This document shows, in pieces, positions 46,356 to 55,707 of a stretch of DNA of 64,000 nt (its first letter is position 1; the number at the start of each line of letters is the position of its first letter). Made by a program: the position numbers and the translations under genes. The notes under the pieces are model-generated. The model was given only the letters and a program-made list of their open reading frames with translations. It searched no databases and was not told where the DNA came from. The stretch is from Dyadobacter koreensis (lineage in GTDB: Bacteria > Bacteroidota > Bacteroidia > Cytophagales > Spirosomataceae). The stretch covers positions 186,001-250,000 of the forward strand of contig NZ_FNXY01000011.1 of the NCBI RefSeq assembly GCF_900108855.1. Reading direction: 5' to 3'.

Positions 46356-47390
46356 ATGAAACAGATTCAGCTTTATACAATTGCGCTGGCCGCGCTTACT
46401 TTTGCTTCCTGCAACAAGGGGCAAAAGGATGGCTCGGAAGCACCCGTTAATTCCGTTGCCGTTGTGACATCGACGGTCGAAAACCGCAAATCCGACCGGG
46501 AGATATCGATCAGCGGAAACATTGAAGGCGAAAAAACGGTGCGCCTGGGTTTTATGGTCTCCGGAAAGATCAGTTATATCGCTGCCAATGAAGGCCAGAA
46601 AATAAACAAAGGCCAGTTGATTTCCAGTCTGGAACCTACCAATTATGCCATTGGAAAAGAAATTGCCGATGTGCAGGTGGCGCAGGTGGCGGATGAATAC
46701 GAGCGGCTGAAAATCATGCACGACCGCAAAAGCATCAGCGAAAGTGACTTTTCGAAAATCAGCCACGGGCTCGAACAGGCAAAAGCTCAGCAGAAATTAC
46801 AGGCAAAAAATTTGTTTGATACCAAATTGTACAGTCCCATCAGCGGGGTTTTATTAAAGAAAAATGCCGAGGTAGGGGAGATCACCGGAAGCGGTACTCC
46901 GCTGTTTGTCGTGTCCGATATCCGTACGGTGAAGGCCAATGCGTATATCCCGGAAAGTGAATTGCAGAATATCAAAATTGGTCAGGACGCGACGGTGCTG
47001 GTCTCGTCGCTGAACGAAACATTTAAGGGCAAAATAACCGAAGTAGGCTCAGCTGCCGATCCTTCGTCGCGGGCTTTCACAGTGAAGATTACGATCAACA
47101 ATCCCAAGCTGATCATCAGGCCGGGCATGATTGCAGAAGCCAGGATCAATTCCGGCGAGAAAAGCGAGTTTCTGGCCGTACCCACCGAAGCGGTACTCAG
47201 AAATCTCAACAATGAAAACATCGTGTACGTGATTGACAAGGCGAAAAATAAGGCATTCGAAAGAAAAGTAAGTCTGGGGCAGCTGACTGACAACTACATC
47301 GAAATTCTGTCCGGGCTCAGTCCGGGCGATGTGATCGTAACCTCAGGACAAAATAAACTGACTGACGGCGCAGACATAACGGTAAAATAA
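46356..47390 (+). CDS. RND efflux periplasmic adaptor (membrane fusion protein)
   Basis: 344 residues with a lipoprotein signal (lipobox LTFASC, Cys at about 22), so it is probably tethered to the inner membrane by lipid. It has the HlyD/AcrA order: beta-barrel/lipoyl half (GFMVSGKISYIAANEGQKINKGQLISSLEP), alpha-hairpin (VADEYERLKIMHDRKSISESDFSKISHGLEQAKAQ), second lipoyl half (LYSPISGVLLKKNAEVGE), then beta-barrel and membrane-proximal domains (IRPGMIAEARI, GLSPGDVIVTSGQNKLTDG). It is followed 44 bases later by the RND pump and then TolC. Bridges pump and outer-membrane channel. Confidence 0.93.
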   Translation: MKQIQLYTIALAALTFASCNKGQKDGSEAPVNSVAVVTSTVENRKSDREISISGNIEGEKTVRLGFMVSGKISYIAANEGQKINKGQLISSLEPTNYAIGKEIADVQVAQVADEYERLKIMHDRKSISESDFSKISHGLEQAKAQQKLQAKNLFDTKLYSPISGVLLKKNAEVGEITGSGTPLFVVSDIRTVKANAYIPESELQNIKIGQDATVLVSSLNETFKGKITEVGSAADPSSRAFTVKITINNPKLIIRPGMIAEARINSGEKSEFLAVPTEAVLRNLNNENIVYVIDKAKNKAFERKVSLGQLTDNYIEILSGLSPGDVIVTSGQNKLTDGADITVK

Positions 47391-47434
47391 ATGAAACGGT
47401 AGCCAATCACCCAAAACCTGCAAACTGAAATCGC

Positions 47435-50400
47435 ATGAATTTTGTAGAAGCATCATTAAAATACAAACAGGTCACCCTTTCGGTGCTGCTGTTGCTGTTC
47501 GCGGTCGGCGTCAATTCGCTGCTCAATATGCCCCGGCGCGAGGATCCTAAAATCACGATCCGGCAGGGTCTTGTGATCGCCTATTTCCCCGGAGCGAACT
47601 CTGCCCAGGTGGAAGATCAGGTGACCAAAAAACTGGAACAATATCTGTTTCAATATGCAGAAGTTAATAAGGCCAAAACCTATTCTACAACCTCCGACGG
47701 CATGGTGGTGGTGAACGTAGAACTTGGCGAGCAGGTAAAAGAGCCGGATATTTTCTGGAGTAAATTGCGGCATCAATTACTGATCTCAAAACAAATGGAC
47801 CTTCCGGCCGGTGTAAAAGGGCCGGTTGTGAATTCGGATTTCGGCGATACAGAGGCGCTGGTGATCGGCGTGGAAAGTAATGCAGCCAGCTATCTTCAGT
47901 TGAAAGATTATACCAAAAAACTCGAAGACGCGATACGCACCGTTCCTGCCACGTCCAAGGTTAAAAGAATCGGCGAGCAGAAAGAACAGATCGTGATCAG
48001 CTCCAATTCGGAGAAACTTTCGCAGTACGGTCTGAGTCTGAGCCAGGTGATCAAAGTACTGCAAAGCCAGAATGCCATTAACGCAACGGGTGATATTAAA
48101 ACCGAGAACAGCCAGACGCCGCTGTACACCGACGGCTATTACAATTCGGAGAGTGAAATTGCCAACCAAATCGTGGGCAGTTCCAAAACAGGACAGACGA
48201 TCCGCCTGGGGGATGTAGCCACTTTGACAAGAACCTACAACGACCCCACCAGCAAAACGACCGTCAACGGCAACAAGGCCATGATCCTTTCGGTGCAGAT
48301 GCAGGAAGGAAACAACATTGTTCAGTTTGGCGACGAAGTACAGAAAAAGGTAGCCGAGGTTAAAAAACTGTTACCGGATGATGTCAAACTGACCACCATC
48401 GTGAACCAACCGCAAATGGTCGATTCGAATATCACCCATTTTATCCGGGAATTTTTTCTGGCTATCATTTCAGTGGTAGTTGTCGTGATTTTGCTGCTTC
48501 CATTCCGGATCGCAGCCGTAGCCGCCATGGCCATACCGATGACCGTCGCCGTTACTTTTGCGCTGATGAATGCTTTTGGCATTGAATTACACCAGGTTTC
48601 ACTGGCTGCCCTGATCGTCGTTCTTGGGATGGTCGTGGATGATGCCATCGTCATTGCCGACAATTATGTGGAGCTTCTGGATGAAGGGGTGGACCGGTGG
48701 ACGGCCGCCTGGCGCAGTGCGAGCGACCTGGTTATTCCTGTGCTTGCCGCCACCGTGACGATCATCGCCTCGTTTGCGCCGATGGTTTTGTTGACCGGGA
48801 CAGTCGGTGAATTTATTCATGCTTTGCCAGTGACCGTTGCCATTGCGCTGGGTTCGTCCTTTATCGTGGCCATGGTGCTCACACCGTTTTTATGTTACAC
48901 CTTTATTAAAAAGGGGCTGCACGACCATAGTGACGAAGCAGCAAATAAAAAGAAAAAGGAAAGTTTGCTGGATAAAATGCAGACAGGTTACAACGCCGCG
49001 CTGGGCTGGTGTGTGCGACATCCCAAAACCACGGTTATTGCTAGTCTAAGTACGATACTTGTTGCGGGACTGCTTTATACCAAAGGTATTAAACAACAGT
49101 TTTTCCCGGCTGCAGAACGCAACCAGCTCGTGGTGGAACTCTGGATGCCGACCGGAACAAAGATGAACCGTACCGGTCAGTCTATTGCCAAGGTTGAAAA
49201 AATCGTGAAGGCAGATAAACGGGTGACTTCCTACGCAACATTTGTAGGGACGAGTGCCCCGCGTTTTTATTACAACTTTTCGCCCGAAGTACCGGTTCAG
49301 AATTATGCCCAGATCCTGATCAATACCGAAACGGAAGAAACGACCGATGAGCTGGCTGAACAGCTTTCGCATGTGGTGGATCACCTTGTTCCGGAAGGGG
49401 TGGTACAGGTAAAACTCATGCAGCAGGGGCAGCCGCTGAAGGCGCCGGTGGAGGTAAGAATTATCGGGGAGGACATCAACCGGCTTAAACAGATCGCTGC
49501 ACAGGTTGCGGAAATTGTTAAAAAAGCCGAAGGGAACCGGCTGGTCCGCAATGATTTCCGTGAAGATTATTACGGTATCGCCATCCAGCTCAAAAACGAC
49601 GCGAGCCGTCTTGGGTTTACCACTACCAGCATCGCAAGTTCGGTGTATGTGGGTTTTGCCGGCGCGCCGGTGGCGACCATGTACGAAGGGAACGAGCCGG
49701 TGGATATTGTTTTGAGACTGGATGAAAAAAACCGGCGTTCTACCGACGATCTTGAAAATACGTATCTCGAATCTGCTGTGACCGGCGCCAGTGTGCCGCT
49801 CAGACAGGTGGCTGATATTGTGCCGCAATGGTTTACCGGAAAAATTATGCACAGAAACGGAGTCCGTACGCTGACGGTACAGTCCGAAACACAGCCTGGC
49901 ACCTTGCCTTCTCAGCTGCTGAAAGAGATTCAGCCAGAAATTGCTAAACTCACAATTCCGGCAGGTTATCAGATCCAGTATGGCGGGGAGTATGCCAACA
50001 AACAGGAAACGTTTAGTCAGATGATCAAGGTTTTGGGCGTGAGCCTGGTGCTGATATTTCTGGTGCTTTTGCTTCAATTCCGGAATTTAAAAGAGGTCGC
50101 CATTATCATGCTGACGATCCCGCTGAGCCTTTTTGGCGCCTTGTTTGGCCTTTATGTCACGGGAAACAATTTCAGCTTTACGGCCTTTGTCGGGCTGATC
50201 AGTCTGTCAGGGATCGTCGTGCGGAATGCCATCATCCTGATCGACCATACCAATGAACTGATCAGGCACCACGGCATGGATATCCCCACCGCCGCAGTAG
50301 AATCCGGAAAAAGACGTCTTCGTCCGATCTTCCTGACTGCCATGGCTGCGGCAATAGGTGTGCTTCCGATGATCATTTCCGGTTCTCCCATGTGGAGTCC

Positions 50401-50548
50401 GCTGGCGAGCGTGATTGCCGTCGGGGTGATATGGAGTATGATTATGGCACTGCTGACTGTGCCGGTACTCTATATCGGCTGGATGAAACCGTCGGACAAG
50501 GAGGAATTATTGAAAAATAGCTTAATGACAGCGCATCATGAAATTTAA
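47435..50548 (+). CDS. RND-family efflux pump (AcrB/HAE1-like permease)
   Basis: 1037 residues, full family length. It has twelve transmembrane helices with two large periplasmic loops. The proton-relay Asp pair lies in TM4 (AALIVVLGMVVDDAIVIADNYVE, about 390-412), the second half has the matching GLISLSGIVVRNAIILIDHTNEL (about 920-942), and ELWMPTGTKMNRTG opens the second periplasmic loop. FPGANSAQVEDQVTKKLEQYL follows TM1. The NYVELLDEG and RLRPIFLTAMAA motifs are those of AcrB-type drug/solvent pumps rather than CusA metal pumps, although substrate is inferred. It overlaps TolC by 11 bases. Completes an adaptor-pump-channel tripartite exporter. Confidence 0.95.
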   Translation: MNFVEASLKYKQVTLSVLLLLFAVGVNSLLNMPRREDPKITIRQGLVIAYFPGANSAQVEDQVTKKLEQYLFQYAEVNKAKTYSTTSDGMVVVNVELGEQVKEPDIFWSKLRHQLLISKQMDLPAGVKGPVVNSDFGDTEALVIGVESNAASYLQLKDYTKKLEDAIRTVPATSKVKRIGEQKEQIVISSNSEKLSQYGLSLSQVIKVLQSQNAINATGDIKTENSQTPLYTDGYYNSESEIANQIVGSSKTGQTIRLGDVATLTRTYNDPTSKTTVNGNKAMILSVQMQEGNNIVQFGDEVQKKVAEVKKLLPDDVKLTTIVNQPQMVDSNITHFIREFFLAIISVVVVVILLLPFRIAAVAAMAIPMTVAVTFALMNAFGIELHQVSLAALIVVLGMVVDDAIVIADNYVELLDEGVDRWTAAWRSASDLVIPVLAATVTIIASFAPMVLLTGTVGEFIHALPVTVAIALGSSFIVAMVLTPFLCYTFIKKGLHDHSDEAANKKKKESLLDKMQTGYNAALGWCVRHPKTTVIASLSTILVAGLLYTKGIKQQFFPAAERNQLVVELWMPTGTKMNRTGQSIAKVEKIVKADKRVTSYATFVGTSAPRFYYNFSPEVPVQNYAQILINTETEETTDELAEQLSHVVDHLVPEGVVQVKLMQQGQPLKAPVEVRIIGEDINRLKQIAAQVAEIVKKAEGNRLVRNDFREDYYGIAIQLKNDASRLGFTTTSIASSVYVGFAGAPVATMYEGNEPVDIVLRLDEKNRRSTDDLENTYLESAVTGASVPLRQVADIVPQWFTGKIMHRNGVRTLTVQSETQPGTLPSQLLKEIQPEIAKLTIPAGYQIQYGGEYANKQETFSQMIKVLGVSLVLIFLVLLLQFRNLKEVAIIMLTIPLSLFGALFGLYVTGNNFSFTAFVGLISLSGIVVRNAIILIDHTNELIRHHGMDIPTAAVESGKRRLRPIFLTAMAAAIGVLPMIISGSPMWSPLASVIAVGVIWSMIMALLTVPVLYIGWMKPSDKEELLKNSLMTAHHEI

Positions 50549-51887
50549 GAAAATACATTTATCTGGCTGGCTGGCAGCGGTACTGCTGGTTTTTGCCGGA
50601 AATACAATGGCTCAGCAAACACCGTTGAGTCTGGATAAGGCCATCGATAAAGCCTTGCAAAACAATAAATTATACAGTGTTAAATCTTTGCAGCTGGATG
50701 AAAAACGGTCCAGAGTAAAGGAGGACCGAATTAAAGCGTACCCGGTGGTTTCTGTCAGTTCGACCTACCAGTATAACGCCAGTATCGGCCAGCTTTCCAT
50801 TCCGCAGGGGGCACTTGGTGTGATTCCATTGCCGGCAGGAAATGTGGCCTTACCGAACAATGAACTGAATTTTGATCTCGGACAGCATCAGACTTTCAAT
50901 GCGGGCGCGACGATCTATCAGCCGATCTCCCAGCTGAGCAAGATCCGCACCGGCGTAGAAGTTGCGAAAATGGATGTGCAAATCGCGGACCGTGAGAAAA
51001 CAAAGGCATCGCTTCAAATCCGTCAGGCGGTGGAAAAGCTGTATTATGGCATACTGATCACACAGAAACAGCAGGAAGAGGCGCGTGCAAAAATGGAATT
51101 GGCTAAAATGAAATTTTACGATGTGGAAAGCGGTAGATTATCGGGTAAAACCATTGAATCCAGCGAGTCCGGTTTGCAGGCCAATATTGCCGACGAAGAA
51201 CAGAATCTTCTGAAACTGGAAATTCAGCAGGAGGACTACCTGGCCGATCTGAGCCGGCTGACCGGTTTGGAACCGGGGCAGATCAGGCTTGAAAATGTAT
51301 CGCTCACGCCCGTAGAAGCCACCCGAGCGCTGGAAGATTATAAAACCGGAGCGATGGAAAACAACGTGGATATTCAGCTGGCCGATCTTGCTAAATCAAA
51401 AAGTGAACTTGGCGTCAAAGCTGCGAAATTGAGCTACCGGCCCGATATTGGCGTATTTGCCGGATACACCTTCCAGAAAGGAAATATCATTTTTCCGCAG
51501 AACAATCCCTTTGTCGGTGCCAGTCTGAAATGGAATGTGCAGGATATTTTCAGTAACAAAGAAGTGATCAGGCAGCGGGATCTGGTTTCGCAACAGGCGC
51601 AGATGCTTTTGTCCGATAAAAAAGAGGAAGTAAACAACAGCGTTGAAAAAGCTTACCGCAAGATCCGCCAAGCACAGTCGCTCATCGCGGCTGCCGAGCG
51701 CGCCTATACGTACCGTCAGCAGGAACTTAAAGTACAGCTCGACAAAAAGTACGCCGGCCTGAACACCGAAGCTGATGTATTGAACACGAAATCGCTGCTT
51801 GCCAGATCAGAAGCTGATCTATTCACCGCCCGACTGGCGTACCGGCTTGCTGTGTCAGATCTGACTATATTGACAGAGCGGTTTTGA
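50538..51887 (+). CDS. TolC-family outer-membrane channel
   Basis: 449 residues. A signal peptide (WLAAVLLVFAGNTMAQ) is followed by two OEP repeats of long coiled helices, for example TPLSLDKAIDKALQNNKLYSV and KTKASLQIRQAVEKLYYGILITQKQQEEARAKMELAKMKFYDV, and a second set around VDIQLADLAKSKSELGVKAAKLSYRPDIGVFAGYTFQKG. The C-terminal part is LNTKSLLARSEADLFTARLAYRLAVSDLTILTERF. The start overlaps the pump stop by 11 bases, giving a tight RND operon. Provides the outer-membrane duct. Confidence 0.93.
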   Translation: MKFKKIHLSGWLAAVLLVFAGNTMAQQTPLSLDKAIDKALQNNKLYSVKSLQLDEKRSRVKEDRIKAYPVVSVSSTYQYNASIGQLSIPQGALGVIPLPAGNVALPNNELNFDLGQHQTFNAGATIYQPISQLSKIRTGVEVAKMDVQIADREKTKASLQIRQAVEKLYYGILITQKQQEEARAKMELAKMKFYDVESGRLSGKTIESSESGLQANIADEEQNLLKLEIQQEDYLADLSRLTGLEPGQIRLENVSLTPVEATRALEDYKTGAMENNVDIQLADLAKSKSELGVKAAKLSYRPDIGVFAGYTFQKGNIIFPQNNPFVGASLKWNVQDIFSNKEVIRQRDLVSQQAQMLLSDKKEEVNNSVEKAYRKIRQAQSLIAAAERAYTYRQQELKVQLDKKYAGLNTEADVLNTKSLLARSEADLFTARLAYRLAVSDLTILTERF

Positions 51888-52664
51888 TGGGTTTGGTAAA
51901 TGTATGGCCGTAAACCGGCTCATTGTCCAGATCCTGATTGATAAATACTGAGCAACATGCTATTATACCACCAGCAGCGCTTCAAATGGAAACGGATTGG
52001 TATAGTACAATTATGATACACAACATGTTAAATATGAGTATGTAGCGATTGAGGCTACAGTGCGAGTATCAAAACTGATTGATCCTGAGCAGCCGTAGTG
52101 TCGATATTTAGTTCACGGAATAGCTTTTATTAAAGATAATGGGTTACATCAATACGAGAAGCAGATTCAAACCTTCATATTTGGACACAGAAAAATCCGT
52201 CTCTATCTAGGCTGAAACCAAGTTTCAAGATTTAATACCGGCATTAAATCTAGCACGGAAGCGGGGCACTGAACAATCTAACCCGATTGATCCAAGGCTG
52301 GTTGTTAGTAAGGCAGGAGGATACAAGTGCAGGCAGGCAGTCTTTTATCATATATCATAAATGACAGAGCAATTATCCTTAAATTGCAGAATACTTAAGT
52401 AAAGGAGAAAAATTTCCCTGATACTTCTCAACGCTAAGTAAGGAGCCATTTCTGATGGAAGAATATTCGTTTTTCCAAGTTAAAAGATTGGAACTAAATA
52501 TTGTTCAGCATGCATGGCATCCCCTCAATACCAATCAGGCCGCTGTCAGAAAAAAATCTTCCCCCTAGTGTTTAACCAGAATTAGGTTCTAAATAAAGCA
52601 GGCAGACGATTATCTTGGTAAACTTTAGAGCGGTGGCTGTAATGGCTAACGCGTTTAAATCATC
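51888..52664. other. region between RND operon and ICE
   Basis: No intact gene. Frames are short and broken. It separates the RND operon from MITE copy E and the leftmost ICE gene. No integrase or attachment repeat could be identified here. Confidence 0.45.
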
Positions 52665-52783
52665 ACTGGTTGTAATTGACCAGTCTAAGCAGATGTTTGA
52701 TAATTATTTAGCAAGCGGCCAGTGATTGTCTGTTCTGGGCCAATCTGCCAAGGGAAACCTGTGGTCAACGCTTCCGATTTCCC
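52665..52783. repeat. MITE-like element, copy E (degenerate)
   Basis: The right half of the family is recognisable: TAATTGACCAG (52672-52682), GGGCCAATCTGCCAA, GTGGTCAACGC, and the terminus TTCCGATTTCCC (52772-52783). The left terminal repeat is lost. It lies about 80 bases beyond the ICE gene at 52862, near the possible edge of the element. Confidence 0.55.
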
Positions 52784-52861
52784 ACGCCGACGCTTTAAGA
52801 TACAACTATAATGGATTATTTCCTGTGTTTTGGAAACAATCCATTAGGTCTTTGACTTTAT

Positions 52862-53494
52862 TTAATTCATTCCACTTAAATCCGTAGCAAGATGAGGGCT
52901 TAAAAAGCTGTGAAGATAATTTTCGCTGTGGTAAATCAAGTTATCGTAAATATCGATTTTAAGTAGTTTCCCCGAGGCAAGACTTGCGGCGATGAAGTTG
53001 TTGCGCTGCACGTAACCAAAGCCATAGAACTGTTTAAAGTTGGTTTGTCCCGGACTGTGAGAAGGCTGCCTCGGATGAGTCCTGCTAACGGATTTAAATT
53101 CAATGGCATTAAATCCGCAGCTTTGGCCGTAAGACTGTAAGACAGGCCATGCACCACTTTTTTCCAAAGCCGGTATCATCGCTGGAATCTGAGGCCAGTT
53201 TGGAAGGTATAGCTCCAGAAGCTCTCCTTTCTGGTGCGGCCGAAGCCATTTTACAAACTCGTAAAGCTCATCATGTTTCCAGCATAGTCCCAATAGCCTC
53301 TTCCAGCGCTCACGCAGCTCTTTGCTTAGACCGCAGGGAAACGCGCTTCTTTCCGAGCTGTAGTCATAGCTATACCAGGTTTGAATTTTCAACTGCTGCG
53401 GACAGTGCTCATCAGCCCAGCTGAGTTTAAATTTGAAAAGTGATTCATTCGGATCAGGCCGCAGCGCCCGTCCTTTCAGTTTTTTTAAAACCAT
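52862..53494 (-). CDS. conserved ICE-associated protein of unknown function
   Basis: 210 residues, no signal peptide. Rich in Trp, Tyr and charged residues (KFKLSWADEHCPQQLKIQTWYSYDYSSERSAFPCG, HDELYEFVKWLRPHQKGELLELYLPNWPQIPAM, PRQPSHSPGQTNFKQFYGFGYVQRNNFIAA). No known domain recognised. A truncated, frameshifted homolog lies at 32447 beside the DUF932 cassette, so the gene recurs on mobile elements. Leftmost gene of the transfer region in this window. Confidence 0.6.
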   Translation of the reverse strand: MVLKKLKGRALRPDPNESLFKFKLSWADEHCPQQLKIQTWYSYDYSSERSAFPCGLSKELRERWKRLLGLCWKHDELYEFVKWLRPHQKGELLELYLPNWPQIPAMIPALEKSGAWPVLQSYGQSCGFNAIEFKSVSRTHPRQPSHSPGQTNFKQFYGFGYVQRNNFIAASLASGKLLKIDIYDNLIYHSENYLHSFLSPHLATDLSGMN

Positions 53495-53722
53495 TTTGAA
53501 ATGTTTTAATCAGAGAATAGAAAAATAAAATAATTTCTCAATCGCTAGATCGCTTAATCGTTCCATTGAAATTTCTATTGAAACCATTTTATAGGGTTTT
53601 GCGCGCAGCGAGCCTGCCGGTATGAAAATACCGGAACATAGTCAGATAGCTCCCAACATTAGAGCAGGGTATAATATGGATATTTAAATGTATTGGGGAG
53701 TGCGCTTTCCAGGGCGCGGGAA

Positions 53723-54013
53723 TTATTCGCTCAGCAGCTGGATCCTACTGCCCATTTTAGGATGATAGGACGGGGTATAGACAATATAGCCCAGCGTCTG
53801 AAGCTCACCGATATACTTATGGTAGGTAATCAGCCCGCTTATGCGCGCAAGACGCATGACCTTTTTTCGGGAAATGTAAAAATCACCGGCTGTTTCCGAT
53901 TGCGCATATAGCTCGATCAAAGCGTGGTAGGTCGCAAGATGCCAGACGTTAAGTCGTTGGTCCTGGCAGGCCCTGCGGATCAGGTGAAGGATTTGGTCTT
54001 TTTTCATCATCAA
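53723..54013 (-). CDS. small HTH-like protein of ICE
   Basis: 96 residues. The helical pattern KKDQILHLIRRACQDQRLNVWHLATYHALIELYAQ...ISRKKVMRLARISGLITYHKYIGELQTLGYIVYTP resembles the winged-helix/replication-control proteins common in Bacteroidota conjugative elements (phrase K/RLARIS-x-x-TYHKYI-x-EL). A similar phrase (ISSCATYVRLMHDLDELRYVRYEP) occurs in the 54309 protein, so they are probably related. Its ATG overlaps the previous stop by 4 bases (coupled translation). Confidence 0.6.
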   Translation of the reverse strand: MMMKKDQILHLIRRACQDQRLNVWHLATYHALIELYAQSETAGDFYISRKKVMRLARISGLITYHKYIGELQTLGYIVYTPSYHPKMGSRIQLLSE

Positions 54014-54273
54014 AGGTGGCCGTTGGTTAATAACTGCTGTACATCACTATGTTTGTAATAGAATGAACCTGCAATTTTTACCGGGGCCAAAGCACCCGTG
54101 ATGCGCAGCTTTTGAAGGGTGCCGGGCGAGATTTTTAAAAGCTTTCTGACATCCGCACTTTTCAGCCACTGATCCGGTGCCGCTTCTTTGCTGGACAGGT
54201 AAGGTTTTAAATCGCTTAAAAGCTGCTGGCGGAATGTCTCAAGATCCTGCTTTGTGATCATTTCAATCTGCAT
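54010..54273 (-). CDS. helix-turn-helix (excisionase/MerR-like) protein
   Basis: 87 residues from the ATG at 54273 (MQIEMITKQDLETFRQQLL); a TTG 39 bases upstream that overlaps the preceding stop is possible. The core WLKSADVRKLLKISPGTLQKLRITGALAPVKIAGSFYYKHSDVQQLL is the helix_turn_helix_17 type domain found in many Bacteroidota mobile elements, where it is thought to act as a DNA-binding regulator or excision factor. It lies in a run of three small regulatory-looking genes. Confidence 0.75.
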   Translation of the reverse strand: MQIEMITKQDLETFRQQLLSDLKPYLSSKEAAPDQWLKSADVRKLLKISPGTLQKLRITGALAPVKIAGSFYYKHSDVQQLLTNGHL

Positions 54274-54308
54274 AAACTGGTATGTTAAGGTGAAACATGT
54301 GTTAAAGG

Positions 54309-54743
54309 TCAAAAGCCCGTCAGCCGGATCCGGCTGGCCTTTCGTTTGTAAAAACAGGGCTCGTAGCGCACATAGCGAAGTTCATCCAGGTCATGCATAA
54401 GCCTTACATAGGTAGCGCAGCTTGAGATTTTCGCTGCCGGCATAATCTGGCGGCTAAACATTTCCAAAGGCCCTGACGCTCCCTGCCTTTCCCAAAGTGA
54501 AAAAAGGCTCACATAAAGGCCTATATGTGCGGTGCTGATTCTGGGATCGTTTTCGATGCGGTTAAAAAAAACAGTTAACAGACTGGCCGCATCGGGGAGC
54601 CCGGGCGCGCTTTTATCTTCTGGGACGGTTTCTATTGACTTTTTGGATTTTAACTGGCTGCTTGTGCTGCACCTGAATGGTCTTGGTTTGCGCGTGCACG
54701 GTATCGGCCCTGGCGATGCTGGTTTTCTGATGGTTTTGATCAT
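54309..54743 (-). CDS. ICE small protein, related to the 53723 gene
   Basis: The domain part (about 50-144: LLTVFFNRIENDPRISTAHIGLYVSLFSLWERQGASGPLEMFSRQIMPAAKISSCATYVRLMHDLDELRYVRYEP) belongs to the winged-helix-like family of element-borne regulators. No ATG, GTG or TTG in this frame lies downstream of 54613, so the only conventional start is the ATG at 54743. That places 131 bases inside the preceding gene, out of frame. The basic Pro-rich N-terminus it would encode is not family-like, so the true start may be non-canonical. Confidence 0.6.
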   Translation of the reverse strand: MIKTIRKPASPGPIPCTRKPRPFRCSTSSQLKSKKSIETVPEDKSAPGLPDAASLLTVFFNRIENDPRISTAHIGLYVSLFSLWERQGASGPLEMFSRQIMPAAKISSCATYVRLMHDLDELRYVRYEPCFYKRKASRIRLTGF

Positions 54744-55671
54744 AGACTGTCAGATTTTTAAACTGGGGGTTTGCTTCTAAAAATATCTTGGTTTCTTTTC
54801 CATCCTTTTGAAGTGTGACAGGCGTCCGGTCACCATTTTTTAAGCTTTCAGTCAGCTTTTGGATGTCCTGGCCGAAACCTTCTTTTTGAAGGTTCAGCCT
54901 GCTTATTTCTTTTTGGACGTCGTATCCGAATCCCTGGTGAAATTCTTTCACCCGGTACTGTCCCGCTGCATCTTTATCATTGAAATCGAGCTGAATCCAT
55001 TTTCCCTGGGAGACTGGGCTTCCAGGTTCAGCGTTTTGCTTAAAAAGGGCACGTCCCTGCAAAAGATTTTGAGCCTGTAAGGCGTTGATATCAGAAGAGA
55101 AATGCTGGGAGATGCCAGGCGTTCTGCTGCCTTCTTTTTTTAATGCCGCATCATAGCCGGTGAGCTGAAAATGACCGTTTTCATCCTTTGAAAAGTTTAG
55201 CTTGTAGTCCATCTTTTCATTTTGGCTTACGTAGCGTGATACGGGCAGCTGAAAGTGCTGCTGACCTGCCGCCAGGTTTTTTGACAGTTCGCCGCGCAGG
55301 TCTCCAAAGCCTGCTTTACTGATTTTATCAGACAGTACCGGTAAATTGGCCGCGGAGCGCTGTTTGTCCATACGCTGCTCTTTCTCAACTGCGAGCACCT
55401 GGCGGATACTGTTGAAAAGACGCTGAAAAAAATTAGGATACAGTTCTTTTTTTAGCTGGGCGCGCTGGCGGGCAAGAATCTGAAGGGCTAACTGCTCTTC
55501 TGGATCCCTGCTTTTTCCATAGCGGCGCTGCAAGTGAACCAGAAAGCTAAGTTTCTGCTCTAAAAAAGCTTTGTCCTTTAAAATCGACGGACTGAAAATT
55601 TTCGAGAAACGCTCTTCTTTCTGGCGCCACTGCTCAAGTCCGGTGGCGACCCGGTTAATTTGCTGCTGCAT
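54613..55671 (-). CDS. ICE protein with helical N-terminus and domain shared with 55708
   Basis: 352 residues, no signal peptide. The N-terminal ~120 residues are helical and basic (EQKLSFLVHLQRRYGKSRDPEEQLALQILARQRAQLKKEL). From about 120 the protein parallels the 55708 product: GFGDLRGELSKNLA, LTGYDAALKKEG, DINALQAQNLLQGRA, WIQLDFNDKDAAGQY, EFHQGFGYDVQKEISRL, and LEANPQFKNLTVYDQNHQK. Family not named by me; such proteins occur in cargo regions of Bacteroidota conjugative transposons. A duplicated and extended copy of the next gene upstream is the best description. Confidence 0.6.
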   Translation of the reverse strand: MQQQINRVATGLEQWRQKEERFSKIFSPSILKDKAFLEQKLSFLVHLQRRYGKSRDPEEQLALQILARQRAQLKKELYPNFFQRLFNSIRQVLAVEKEQRMDKQRSAANLPVLSDKISKAGFGDLRGELSKNLAAGQQHFQLPVSRYVSQNEKMDYKLNFSKDENGHFQLTGYDAALKKEGSRTPGISQHFSSDINALQAQNLLQGRALFKQNAEPGSPVSQGKWIQLDFNDKDAAGQYRVKEFHQGFGYDVQKEISRLNLQKEGFGQDIQKLTESLKNGDRTPVTLQKDGKETKIFLEANPQFKNLTVYDQNHQKTSIARADTVHAQTKTIQVQHKQPVKIQKVNRNRPRR

Positions 55672-55707
55672 AAGCTTACAGGATTAATTTGGCTTCCAAG
55701 AAGCTGT

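Noticed and set aside
46140..50391. Several long antisense frames across the RND operon
   Set aside because: They are shadows of strongly biased coding sequence; the plus-strand genes have full family motifs.
52600..53722. Attachment site or integrase of the ICE
   Set aside because: No integrase gene, tRNA or direct repeat was found at this side; the element boundary cannot be set from the window.
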